Of a stretch of DNA of 62,553 bases, positions 1-11,061 are shown piece after piece. How positions within the stretch are numbered: position 1 is the stretch's first letter; each line of letters starts with the position of its first letter. The position numbers and the translations under genes were made by a program. The DNA comes from an uncultured Alphaproteobacteria bacterium (lineage in GTDB: Bacteria; Pseudomonadota; Alphaproteobacteria; HIMB59). The notes below the pieces were generated by a model that did no database searches, was not told where the DNA came from, and was given only the letters and a program-made list of their open reading frames with translations. The stretch covers positions 1 through 62,553 of the forward strand of contig CACBDV010000004.1 in the NCBI GenBank assembly GCA_902538085.1, given 5' to 3'.

Positions 1-1
1 T

Positions 2-1231
2 AAACAAGGTTATGACCAAGTTGTTCGCCCTAGAAGCTCAGATCTTTTTAGAGAATTTGAAATTAATAAAGAAATTTATTATTTATGGTGTACTTTCAGC
101 CACGATCAAGTTGACTTTAATTTTAAAAATCCTGAGGTTTTATTTTTCTTCATTAAGTTAATTCATTTATATCTTAAAAATGGCGTTAGAGTATTTAGGT
201 TAGATGCCATTGCATTCCTTTGGAAAGAACATGACACCAGCTGTCTAAATTTACCCCAGACTCATGAAGTTGTGAAATTAATGAGAACACTTCTGAATGC
301 ATTTAGTAAAAATACTTTACTTATAACTGAAACAAACTTACCCAATTTAGAAAATCTTAGTTATTTTGGAGAAAACGATGAAGCAAATGCTGTATACAAC
401 TTTGCTCTACCACCATTGCTACTATGGACCTTAGTGATGGGAGATAGCACAGCTCTTCGTAAATGGTCAATGGGTATGCCTCCTGCAAAAGATCATACAT
501 CTTATTTCAATTTCATAGCCTCTCATGATGGTATTGGTCTGAGACCTACAGAGGGAATTTTAACAGAAAAAGAGAGAAATAACTTAGTCGATATCATGAC
601 TGATTTTGGAGCAAAAACTACCAAAAGAAAAAAAACAGATAACACCGAGACTGTTTATGAAATAAATATCTCACTCATAGATGCTATGAAAGGAACATTT
701 CAAGGAAGTGATCATTTGCAAATTGAAAGATTTATTTGTTGCCATGCAATAATGCTAGGACTCGAGGGAATACCAGCATTTTACATACATAGTATTTTGG
801 GCTCAACAAATGACTATGAAAAGTTAGAGCAAACAAAAAGTAATCGATCTATAAATAGAAGATCTTGGAAGTATGATGAAATTGATGGATTACTTGCAAA
901 TACTGATACTTTTAATTCAAAAATATATAATCAATTATCAAAATTAATTGAAATTAGAAAAAACCAATCTGCATTTCATCCAAATGCTACACAATTTACA
1001 TTTAATTTAGGTAAGAACTTTTTTGGTTTTTGGAGACAGAGTCATGATAAAAGACAGTCGATATTTTGTGTAAGTAATGTAACTAATGTGTTCCAATATT
1101 TAGATTTGTCAGAATTAAATCTAATAGCGTCAAATGAATGGTGGGATTTAATCTCTAATGAGATAATTATTGATATCAAATCAACAATTACTTTAAAGGC
1201 CTATCAAACTATGTGGATTACAAATTATTAA
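2..1231 (+). CDS. GH13 subfamily 18 glycoside phosphorylase (sucrose / glucosylglycerate phosphorylase-like), 5' end outside window
   Basis: The reading frame is open from the first bases of the window, so the N-terminus is missing; 409 residues remain. GH13_18 hallmarks are in order: FSHDQVDFN, then RLDAIAFLWK with the presumed nucleophile Asp, the NLPQTHE segment, TETNLP with the general acid/base Glu, a SHDG motif with the transition-state Asp, and FYIHSILGSTNDY. Family enzymes reversibly phosphorolyse sucrose, glucosylglycerol or glucosylglycerate to glucose 1-phosphate. Which substrate applies here cannot be decided; glucosylglycerate is plausible because it is a known compatible solute of marine alphaproteobacteria. 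An ATG at 272 is internal, not the true start. The next gene starts 86 bp downstream. Confidence 0.85.
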   Translation, partial: KQGYDQVVRPRSSDLFREFEINKEIYYLWCTFSHDQVDFNFKNPEVLFFFIKLIHLYLKNGVRVFRLDAIAFLWKEHDTSCLNLPQTHEVVKLMRTLLNAFSKNTLLITETNLPNLENLSYFGENDEANAVYNFALPPLLLWTLVMGDSTALRKWSMGMPPAKDHTSYFNFIASHDGIGLRPTEGILTEKERNNLVDIMTDFGAKTTKRKKTDNTETVYEINISLIDAMKGTFQGSDHLQIERFICCHAIMLGLEGIPAFYIHSILGSTNDYEKLEQTKSNRSINRRSWKYDEIDGLLANTDTFNSKIYNQLSKLIEIRKNQSAFHPNATQFTFNLGKNFFGFWRQSHDKRQSIFCVSNVTNVFQYLDLSELNLIASNEWWDLISNEIIIDIKSTITLKAYQTMWITNY

Positions 1232-1317
1232 TTAAAGATTATGTTTTTTCGACATAAGCTCTAAAACTGAGACTTTTTTCTATTACTTTCATTAAAAAAT
1301 TTGTGTTATATTTCGGT

Positions 1318-2631
1318 ATGACCGATCCTAAAACATACAAATTTAACACTAAAACCTTACATAGTGGGCATCAGCCAGATAAAAATTTTGGCTCCCGTGC
1401 CGTTCCAATTTATCAAACAACATCATACTTATTCCAAGACGCAGATCACGCAGCGGCCTTATTTAATCTAGAGGAAGGTGGACATATCTATAGCAGAATA
1501 TCCAACCCAACTATATCTGTTCTTGAAGAAAGAGTTGCAGCTTTAGAAGGTGGTTCTGCTGCTCTAGCGACTGCCTCTGGTATGAGCGCAATGATGCTAG
1601 CTCTTTTAAATATTTGTAGTGCAGGGGATCATATTGTTTCCTCATCACAACTGTACGGAGGTTCTTTTAATTTACTGAGACTAACTTTAAAAAGATTTGG
1701 TATTGAAACAACTTTTGTTAAGCCCAGAGACACAGAGGGTTTTAAAAAAGCAATTCAACCAAATACAAAATGTATATGGGGTGAGTTGATTGGTAATCCT
1801 GGAATTGAAATTATGGATTTACCTGAAATTTCCAAAATAGCAAAAGACGCCGGTATTCCTTTAATGGTTGATGGAACATTTAACACACCATATTTGTGTA
1901 ATCTCTTTGAATTAGGTGCAGATATAATCACACACTCTCTAACAAAATGGATGGCAGGTCATGGCACTTCTATGGGTGGTATAATTGTTGAAAAGGGTGA
2001 CTTTGATTGGACTAAGGGAGATAAGTTTCCAACAATGACTGAACCATATGATGGTTATCACGGTCTTTCTTTTGCAGAGGAATTTGGTCCAGCAGCATTT
2101 ACAATGAGAGCAAGGGCAGAGGGCATGAGAGACTTTGGTCCATGTATGAGTCCAACAAATGCATTTAATATTTTAATAGGAATAGAAACTCTTTCAGTGA
2201 GGATGGAAAAGCATTTATCCAATACTAAAATAATGGTTGATTACTTAAGTAACAACCCAAGTGTTTCTTGGGTAAATCATCCAAGCTTACCGGATCACCC
2301 TGATCATAAAGTTGCTGCAAAATTAATGCCTAAGGGTGCTGGCTCAATGATAGCGTTTGGAATTAAGGGGGGCAAAGAAGCTGGTCACGCATTTATTAAC
2401 TCTTTAAAACTAACATCACATTTAGCTAACGTTGGCGACGCAAAATCACTAGTTATTCATCCAGCATCTGCAACTCACTCTCAAATGGATAAAAAATCAC
2501 TAGAGTTGGCAGGTTTAACTGAGGATATGATACGTTTTTCTGTTGGCTTGGAAGACATGGATGACATCATTAATGACTTTGAAAATGGTTTCAGAGCATC
2601 TCAAAAGCCAAGACTTGTAGCTTCTAAATGA
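1318..2631 (+). CDS. metY: O-acetylhomoserine sulfhydrylase (Cys/Met metabolism PLP enzyme)
   Basis: A 437-residue fold-type I PLP enzyme of the Cys/Met metabolism family. Visible signatures are the YSRISNPT motif, the ATASGMSAM loop, the VDGTFNTP segment with the cofactor-binding Asp, and SLTKWM with the Schiff-base Lys near residue 210. Length and the inserted segment after that Lys fit MetY, which joins O-acetylhomoserine with sulfide or methanethiol to make homocysteine or methionine. Methionine gamma-lyase is a less likely alternative. I chose the ATG at 1318 over the in-frame GTG at 1303 because family homology begins at TYKFNTKTLH. The stop overlaps the next start in an ATGA, so the hydrolase downstream is probably cotranscribed. 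Confidence 0.88.
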   Translation: MTDPKTYKFNTKTLHSGHQPDKNFGSRAVPIYQTTSYLFQDADHAAALFNLEEGGHIYSRISNPTISVLEERVAALEGGSAALATASGMSAMMLALLNICSAGDHIVSSSQLYGGSFNLLRLTLKRFGIETTFVKPRDTEGFKKAIQPNTKCIWGELIGNPGIEIMDLPEISKIAKDAGIPLMVDGTFNTPYLCNLFELGADIITHSLTKWMAGHGTSMGGIIVEKGDFDWTKGDKFPTMTEPYDGYHGLSFAEEFGPAAFTMRARAEGMRDFGPCMSPTNAFNILIGIETLSVRMEKHLSNTKIMVDYLSNNPSVSWVNHPSLPDHPDHKVAAKLMPKGAGSMIAFGIKGGKEAGHAFINSLKLTSHLANVGDAKSLVIHPASATHSQMDKKSLELAGLTEDMIRFSVGLEDMDDIINDFENGFRASQKPRLVASK

Positions 2632-3437
2632 AGCTTAAAGTTAATGGAAAAGAGGCATATTACACATCTAGTGGAAGAGAAATAGATAAAAATCAACCCT
2701 CGATTGTATTTGTTCATGGTAGTGGTTTGAGCCACGTTACATGGGTGCTTCAAACAAGATACTTTGCATTTCACGGTTACAATACAATTGCGGTAGATTT
2801 ACCTGGTCATGGTGACTCCGAGGGACCACCATTAAAAACTATTGAAGAGATGGCTGATTGGGTTGCAGACCTTTTAACAGCTTTAGGCATTGAGAAAGCC
2901 TCATATGTTGGTCACTCTCAAGGATGCTTAGTGGGATTAGAATTTGCACAAAGACATCCTGAGAAATTAGATTTACTGGCATTAATCAACGGATCTATGT
3001 CAATGAAGATGAACACTGAACTTTTGGACTTAGCATTAAATAAAGATCAAAAAGCTGTTGATCTCATGATGGATTGGGTGCATGGACCTTTAGGTCATAA
3101 AGGTGGCCATCCTGTTCCAGGATTAAGTCATTTAGGTATGGGCGGTCAATTGGTATCTTCAAATAATGACGGAACTCTTGGTGCTGACTTCAATGCTTGC
3201 GATAAATACACAAATGGTGAAACTGCTGCTAAAAATATTAAACACCCAACTTTATGTATCGTAGGCAAACATGATAAAATGACTCCTAAAAAAGTGGGTT
3301 TAGAATTAGCCTCAAATATAGAGGGATCAAAAACAGTCGTTTTAGAAGAGTCTGGACATATGTCTATTTTAGAAACGGCGAGTGAAACTAAAAATATTTT
3401 AAAAAATTTCTTTAAAGAAAATAGCCGTGCTTCATAA
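2628..3437 (+). CDS. alpha/beta hydrolase
   Basis: A 269-residue alpha/beta hydrolase. The oxyanion segment FVHGSGLSHVTW lies near residue 30, the nucleophile elbow GHSQG near residue 95, the acid in GKHDKMTP near residue 215, and the catalytic His in EESGHM near residue 244, so the triad is complete. There is no signal peptide, so it should be cytoplasmic. It overlaps metY by 4 bp and the GFA gene by 11 bp, which indicates one transcription unit. The substrate is unknown. Sequences of this kind are often annotated as haloalkane dehalogenase or chloroperoxidase-like without support. Confidence 0.8.
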   Translation: MKLKVNGKEAYYTSSGREIDKNQPSIVFVHGSGLSHVTWVLQTRYFAFHGYNTIAVDLPGHGDSEGPPLKTIEEMADWVADLLTALGIEKASYVGHSQGCLVGLEFAQRHPEKLDLLALINGSMSMKMNTELLDLALNKDQKAVDLMMDWVHGPLGHKGGHPVPGLSHLGMGGQLVSSNNDGTLGADFNACDKYTNGETAAKNIKHPTLCIVGKHDKMTPKKVGLELASNIEGSKTVVLEESGHMSILETASETKNILKNFFKENSRAS

Positions 3438-3771
3438 AGGATCGTGTCACTGTAAGGCTATTGAGTTTGAGATTGAATCAGATCTTGAAAAAATAATGCA
3501 ATGCAATTGCTCCATTTGTATTAGAAAAAATGCAAAAATGATAATGGTTCCTAAATCTAATTTTAAACTTTTAAAGGGAAAAGAAGATCTATCTCTTTAT
3601 CAATTTAATCTAAACTTAGCTGAACATTTTTTTTGCAAGCATTGTGGGATATACACTCACCACAATAGAAGAACTGATCCAAACGGTATGGGTATTAATC
3701 TAGGGTGCTTAGATGATGTAGATCCACTAGAATATGAAGCTGGTCTTAATGACGGAAGAAAACTATCCTAG
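3427..3771 (+). CDS. GFA-family (CENP-V/GFA) zinc protein
   Basis: A 114-residue protein of the glutathione-dependent formaldehyde-activating (GFA/CENP-V) fold. The zinc-binding cysteines are visible: GSCHCKAIEFEI at the N-terminus, QCNCSIC near residue 28, and FCKHCGIYTHH near residue 70. The length fits the family. Most members have no proven formaldehyde role, so a specific reaction is not claimed. The start is a GTG inside the upstream hydrolase gene (11-bp overlap), and there is no better start downstream. It precedes guaB by 40 bp. Confidence 0.82.
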   Translation: MLHKGSCHCKAIEFEIESDLEKIMQCNCSICIRKNAKMIMVPKSNFKLLKGKEDLSLYQFNLNLAEHFFCKHCGIYTHHNRRTDPNGMGINLGCLDDVDPLEYEAGLNDGRKLS

Positions 3772-3793
3772 TCAGATCTTGATTTTAATATAA

Positions 3794-6812
<3,019 letters not shown>

Positions 6813-6816
<4 letters not shown>

Positions 6817-7241
6817 ATTTAGATATTTCAAAATTATCAATTGATGAATTAAAAACATTTAAAAAATTTAATAGAGAATTTTTACCAAAAATTAAAAAAT
6901 TAGATTTTGATTTTGCTGATATGAAAAAAGGAGAATTAATGCTCATATCAACCCCAAAAGATATTATAAAATTTATTAAAAAAACTCCCTCTACCAAAAA
7001 GTATAACTTTAAGGATATTAGGCTAAAGTTAGCTAAAAAAAGAAAAGCGGATAACACTTGTCCAGTAACTTTTGGTATATTTTTAAGATTGGCAATAGAA
7101 TATTCACTTATAGAAACAAAATATTTAAAACTTGAATACCCAAATTTTCCTTTTTGGAAAGTTGAATATGATAAAAAAAGTAATGTTTATAAAAAAATAA
7201 AAAATTTTAAAAATCTACTAAAGAAATATGATGGTCATTAA
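6813..7241 (+). CDS. MGMT / alkyltransferase-like family protein inside a guaA-end insertion
   Basis: A 142-residue Lys-rich protein. Its order of motifs (LPKI near the N-terminus, KGELMLIS, a TPKDIIKFIKKTP segment, the winged-helix-like KDIRLKLAKKRKAD, then CPVTFGIFLRLAIEYS and PFWKV) matches a family of short proteins annotated as MGMT-like, by my recall of the family. These are DNA alkyltransferase-related proteins of undefined role. The Cys in CPVT is the obvious functional candidate. The ATG overlaps the guaA stop (ATGA). Together with its tail it is exactly what lies between the two guaA-end repeats, which suggests cargo of an integrated element that now uses guaA for expression. Assignment is moderate: the protein is diverged from the family as I remember it. 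Confidence 0.6.
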
Positions 7242-7261
7242 ACTTACACAAAACTTACACA
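7240..7261. repeat. perfect 11-bp tandem direct repeat
   Basis: Two contiguous copies of aaacttacaca (7240-7250 and 7251-7261) begin in the stop codon of the MGMT-like gene. They end 48 bp before the distal guaA-end repeat. Paired short direct repeats beside a core site resemble arm-type binding sites of tyrosine integrases; this reading is inference. A 10-bp palindrome (cttttaaaag, 7262-7271) follows directly. Confidence 0.7.
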
Positions 7262-7308
7262 CTTTTAAAAGTGGCTTCGGAATGGTTGATATACAATGAC
7301 TCTACAAA

Positions 7309-7329
7309 CATCTACTATTGAGTGGGAAT
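7309..7329. repeat. guaA 3'-end direct repeat, distal copy (candidate attachment site)
   Basis: Exact copy of 6794-6814. Read in the guaA frame it encodes STIEWE followed by an in-frame TAA at 7330-7332, so it is a complete displaced guaA terminus rather than a chance match. The bases before it do not continue guaA, so it is non-coding here. Confidence 0.8.
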
Positions 7330-7383
7330 AAAAAAAAGAAATATTGTAATTAAATATTTAATTTTTAGTATTATTAGAAACCT

Positions 7384-7689
7384 ATGATTACAGTTCTAGT
7401 TAAATTTAAAATATCTGATGATCTTAATTTAAAAACTCTTAAAGAAAAATTTATTGAAACTTCTGAAATGTATATAGATGTAGAGGGACTTCTGAGAAAA
7501 AATTATATTGCAGATATTGAAAATGGATTTGCTGGGGGAGTCTACACTTTTTTAACAATAGAAAATGCAAAAACATGGTTTAGTGATGATAGAATTAAGT
7601 GGATTACAGAACGCTACTCTAAACCAGAAATTACATATTATGAGAGCCCAGTAATAGTGGATAACGAAAAAAATAAAATAATATCCTAA
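7384..7689 (+). CDS. YdhR-like dimeric alpha/beta-barrel protein (putative monooxygenase fold)
   Basis: A 101-residue protein beginning MITVLVKFKI. The pattern is VEGLLRKNYIAD, then ENGFAGGVYTF, then an alpha-helical stretch ending in IKWITERYSKPEITYYESPVIV. This resembles the YdhR / putative mono-oxygenase group of ferredoxin-like dimeric barrels. No catalytic residue can be named. The start ATG is preceded by AT-rich sequence with no clear Shine-Dalgarno. It lies just downstream of the distal guaA-end repeat and stands alone. Confidence 0.55.
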   Translation: MITVLVKFKISDDLNLKTLKEKFIETSEMYIDVEGLLRKNYIADIENGFAGGVYTFLTIENAKTWFSDDRIKWITERYSKPEITYYESPVIVDNEKNKIIS

Positions 7690-7765
7690 CTAATTTTTTT
7701 AAATAAATGGTAATTGTAAAAACTTAATACTTTAGATATTTTTAAAAAAATCTATTTTAATTATT

Positions 7766-8953
7766 GTGAAGCATGATTTTAACAGAATTGATCGTTTACC
7801 TCCCTATATATTTGGAGAGATAAATAAACTTAAAGCAAAACTTAGAAAGAATGGAAAAGATATAATTGATTTTGGTATGGGCAACCCAGATATGCCTACA
7901 CCAAAACACATTAGAGATAAATTAAAAGAAGTAACAGATAAACCTGGAACTGGAAGATATTCTGTAAGTAAAGGAATACCTGGACTAAGAAAAGCTCAAG
8001 CGAAATATTACCAGAAAAGATTTGGTGTAAAATTAAATCCTGATAGTGAAGTTATAGTAACTTTGGGTTCAAAAGAGGGCTTAGCTAACTTAGCTCAAGC
8101 AATATCAACACCTGGAGACATTATTATTTCTCCTAACCCCTCATATCCCATACATCCTTATGGATTTATTATAGCAGGAGCCTCTTTGAGACATTTACAG
8201 ACAATGAAAGATGGAGTTTTTGATCCAGAAACTTATCTTGAAAGATTAGATAGATCTATAAGAAATAGTACTCCATCTCCAGTAGCTTTGATTGTATCAT
8301 TCCCATCTAATCCAACAGCTCAAGTAGTTGACTTAAATTTTTATAAAGAAATAGTAAAGATGGCTTTAAAGTACAATGTTTACGTTTTATCAGATCTTGC
8401 TTATGCTGAGATATACTTTGATAAAAAACCACCTCCCTCAATACTTCAAGTAAATAGAGCAAAAGAAATTGCAGTTGAATTTACATCTATGTCAAAAACT
8501 TATGCTATGGCAGGTTGGAGAATAGGTTTTGCTGTTGGAAATAAAAAACTAATTGAAGCTCTTACAAAAATTAAATCTTACTTAGACTATGGTGCTTACA
8601 CACCAGTGCAAGTTGCAGCAGCAACAGCTCTTAATGGTCCTCAAACCTGTGTTTCAAGTATTCGAGCAACTTATGAGAGTAGAAGAGATGTTTTAGTAGA
8701 GTCTATGTCAAGGTCTGGATGGGACATACCTAGTCCTTCGGCTAGTATGTTTGCATGGGCACCAATCCCTAAAAAGTACAAAAATAAAGGATCTTTAAAA
8801 TTTGCAAAAGATTTAATGGTTAAAGCAAATGTAGCTGTTTCTCCTGGTATTGCTTTTGGCGAATACGGTGAAGGATTTGTTCGGATAGGACTAGTTGAAA
8901 ATGAGCAAAGAATACGACAAGCAGCTAAAAATGTACGTAATCTTAGCCTTTAG
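7766..8953 (+). CDS. class I/II aminotransferase, AlaC-like
   Basis: A 395-residue PLP aminotransferase. It starts with RIDRLPPYIFGEINKLK and IDFGMGNPDMPTP, typical of the group annotated either as LL-diaminopimelate aminotransferase or as alanine aminotransferase AlaC. The cofactor residues are visible: the SFPSNPTAQ Asn, the SDLAYAEI Asp/Tyr, the Schiff-base Lys in SMSKTYAMAGWRIG near residue 240, and the C-terminal Arg in EGFVRIGL. The glutamate-pyruvate (AlaC) role is favoured because alphaproteobacteria normally make diaminopimelate by the succinylase route. That is inference. The start is GTG at 7766; no in-frame ATG is near. Confidence 0.8.
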   Translation: MKHDFNRIDRLPPYIFGEINKLKAKLRKNGKDIIDFGMGNPDMPTPKHIRDKLKEVTDKPGTGRYSVSKGIPGLRKAQAKYYQKRFGVKLNPDSEVIVTLGSKEGLANLAQAISTPGDIIISPNPSYPIHPYGFIIAGASLRHLQTMKDGVFDPETYLERLDRSIRNSTPSPVALIVSFPSNPTAQVVDLNFYKEIVKMALKYNVYVLSDLAYAEIYFDKKPPPSILQVNRAKEIAVEFTSMSKTYAMAGWRIGFAVGNKKLIEALTKIKSYLDYGAYTPVQVAAATALNGPQTCVSSIRATYESRRDVLVESMSRSGWDIPSPSASMFAWAPIPKKYKNKGSLKFAKDLMVKANVAVSPGIAFGEYGEGFVRIGLVENEQRIRQAAKNVRNLSL

Positions 8954-9029
8954 TTAAATAATAAGTCATATTTCAAATTAAATAAAATATTGCTTATATT
9001 CTTGATAATTATATAAAACCAACCTTAAG

Positions 9030-10076
9030 ATGATTAACACAAAAAAAATAGGCTCTGTTCTCAAAAACATCAATAATATTGATGAATTGAGCATCTCAGA
9101 TGTAATTGATTGTAATCAAGGTCAATTAATTGCTGTTAAAGTAATTTCAGTCAATCCAAACTATAATAAATTGGAGTTAGTCTCTGGAAGAATTACTGAA
9201 TTAACTGAGGGAGATATTATCGTTGGTGCCTTGGGTAATAGAATTGCCTCCTCAGGAATGACAGGTTCTGTTCCTACTGAATTAAATAAACACGACAAAA
9301 TTCATATTTTAAATTTAGGAGGAGTTATTGGTAATTGTAAAGATTTTAATATTCTTCTAGGACCAGCTACAGAATGTGAAGTCCTTGGATCTATTGTAGA
9401 TAATAGTAACAAACAATTGAATCTAGTAGATTATTCAAAAATCAAAGAAATAAAAATTAACAAAAAAGTACCATCGATCGCAGTCATCGGAACAGGTATT
9501 GACTCTGGTAAAACTACCGTCACATCCTTTATAATCAAAACTCTAAGTAATTATTTTAAGATAATTAATGCATGTAAACTAGCAGGTACCGCTTCACAAA
9601 AAGATTTATATTCTTATGAGGATAATGGTGCTTATAAAACATCAGATTTTGTAGATTACGGTCTGCCGAGTACCTGTATGAATGATAAAAAAACCATACA
9701 AAGTTGTTCAGCATCAATTATTAGCAATATGTCTGAGGACGCTGAGATAATTCTAATGGAATTAGGGGATGGTTATCATGGCGATTATGGAACTAAAGAA
9801 ATAATTCAAAATACTGATATTACAGAGTCAATTGAAGTTATTGTAATTTGCGCTTATGACGTATCGGGAGCAGTAAATATTATAGAAAATTTAAAATCAA
9901 ATAATTTAGATAACAAATTACTGATAATTAGTGGCCCTGTAACTAATAATGTATCTGCTTATAAACAATCAATTGATAAGTTTTCTATACCTAATTCAGA
10001 TTTTTTAAATATTTATAATTCAACTAACCATGTCAATGTTTTTGCTAAGATAATTAATAGGATTAATAATGATTAA
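9030..10076 (+). CDS. uncharacterised P-loop protein (distantly DUF1611-like) heading an argC-argB operon
   Basis: A 348-residue protein with two parts. Residues 1 to about 135 form a conserved N-terminal domain with GDIIVGALGNRIASS and LNLGGVIGN segments. Residues from about 148 form a P-loop domain with the Walker A-like GTGIDSGKTT at about 153-162, then KLAGTASQKD, DFVDYGLPST and LMELGDGYHGDYG. That order resembles the C-terminal ATPase of DUF1611 (GTDCAVGK, ATGQTG, EGQGSL) and of MobB/dethiobiotin synthetase-like proteins. The family has no assigned reaction that I know, apart from the report, from memory, that the DUF1611 member DgcN acetylates glutamate. The stop overlaps argC by 8 bp. 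An acetyl-transfer or activation role in the arginine pathway is a hypothesis from context. Confidence 0.6.
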   Translation: MINTKKIGSVLKNINNIDELSISDVIDCNQGQLIAVKVISVNPNYNKLELVSGRITELTEGDIIVGALGNRIASSGMTGSVPTELNKHDKIHILNLGGVIGNCKDFNILLGPATECEVLGSIVDNSNKQLNLVDYSKIKEIKINKKVPSIAVIGTGIDSGKTTVTSFIIKTLSNYFKIINACKLAGTASQKDLYSYEDNGAYKTSDFVDYGLPSTCMNDKKTIQSCSASIISNMSEDAEIILMELGDGYHGDYGTKEIIQNTDITESIEVIVICAYDVSGAVNIIENLKSNNLDNKLLIISGPVTNNVSAYKQSIDKFSIPNSDFLNIYNSTNHVNVFAKIINRINND

Positions 10077-11061
10077 AGTAGGCATAATTGGAGCAAATGG
10101 TTATTTAGGTGTTGAGTTAATACGAATTCTCTCTGTACATCCCGAAGTAAAATTATCAAAAATTTTTCAAAGAGAAATGGAAATAGATGAGGAATTTCCA
10201 CATTTACAGTCGTTGAATTTAAAAGAATTACAGACATCTAATCTTGATGATTTTAAAAATCTTGATTGTGTTTTTTTATCATTACCTCATGGTTCAGCCC
10301 ATGAATATGTCAAAGAATTATTATCAAAAGTTAAAATCATAGACCTAAGTTCAGATTTTAGAATTTCTAATCAAGAGGATTATAACAAATATTACAAATC
10401 AAATTTTGATGCTGACATTCAAAGTAAGTTTCAATACGGATTTATTGAAAATTCAATCGATGACATAAAAAAATCTTCTAACATATCCAATCCTGGTTGC
10501 TTTGCACTAACGGCTCAACTATCTTTATTACCATTTCAATCTATAATAAAAAAAGTATCTATTACTGCTATTACTGGATCAAGTGGTGGTGGTAAAAATC
10601 CTTCTTTGAAAAATCATCATTCTACAAGATCTAAAGATATTTTTTCATACAACATAAATTCGCATCGACATTTAGCAGAAATTTATCAATCTTTTCCAAA
10701 TTTAAAGGAGGCTCTATCATTTGTTCCAATGTCAGGACCTTTCTCTAGAGGTATATATCTTACAAGTCACATAGAAATAAATGAAGATTCAACTTATGAG
10801 TCCTTAAATTCCATTTTAATTGATTGTTTTAAATCATCTCCTTTCATTAGAGTACAAGATAATACTAAGCTTTCTAACGTAGTAGGTTCAAATTATTGTG
10901 ATATTTCAATGTCTTATAAAGATGAGAGACACTTCGTTGTAGAGGCTTGTTTAGATAACTTAGTTAAAGGTGCCTCAGGTAACGCTATTGAGTGTATGAA
11001 TATAATCTTTGATCTTGATCAAACTTTGGGATTAAAACAAATGATACCTTTATATCTATAA
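10069..11061 (+). CDS. argC: N-acetyl-gamma-glutamyl-phosphate reductase-like (ArgC/LysY family)
   Basis: A 330-residue reductase. The N-terminal Rossmann motif GIIGANGYLGVELIRIL binds NADPH. The catalytic Cys is in SNPGCFALT near residue 144, and the His of the active site is in NINSHRHLAEI. Members reduce acylglutamyl (or LysW-carrier aminoacyl) phosphate to the semialdehyde. The loop SSGGGKNPSLKNHHSTRS is unlike the short loop of E. coli ArgC and recalls the ArgC/LysY branch used by carrier-protein pathways and Bacteroidetes. No LysW-like carrier gene is visible here. It is translationally coupled on both sides: 8-bp overlap with the P-loop gene and TAATG with argB. Confidence 0.82.
   Translation: MIKVGIIGANGYLGVELIRILSVHPEVKLSKIFQREMEIDEEFPHLQSLNLKELQTSNLDDFKNLDCVFLSLPHGSAHEYVKELLSKVKIIDLSSDFRISNQEDYNKYYKSNFDADIQSKFQYGFIENSIDDIKKSSNISNPGCFALTAQLSLLPFQSIIKKVSITAITGSSGGGKNPSLKNHHSTRSKDIFSYNINSHRHLAEIYQSFPNLKEALSFVPMSGPFSRGIYLTSHIEINEDSTYESLNSILIDCFKSSPFIRVQDNTKLSNVVGSNYCDISMSYKDERHFVVEACLDNLVKGASGNAIECMNIIFDLDQTLGLKQMIPLYL

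Noticed and set aside
1239-1257. Rho-independent terminator after the GH13 gene
   Set aside because: The 6-bp stem is AT-only and is not followed directly by a U-run.
1232-1317. SAM riboswitch upstream of metY
   Set aside because: SAM-II/SAM-V elements are known before such genes in marine alphaproteobacteria. The 86-nt leader shows only a 6-bp hairpin (TTATGT/ACATAA, 1239-1257) with a 7-nt loop, and no pseudoknot partner or conserved core that I can fit.
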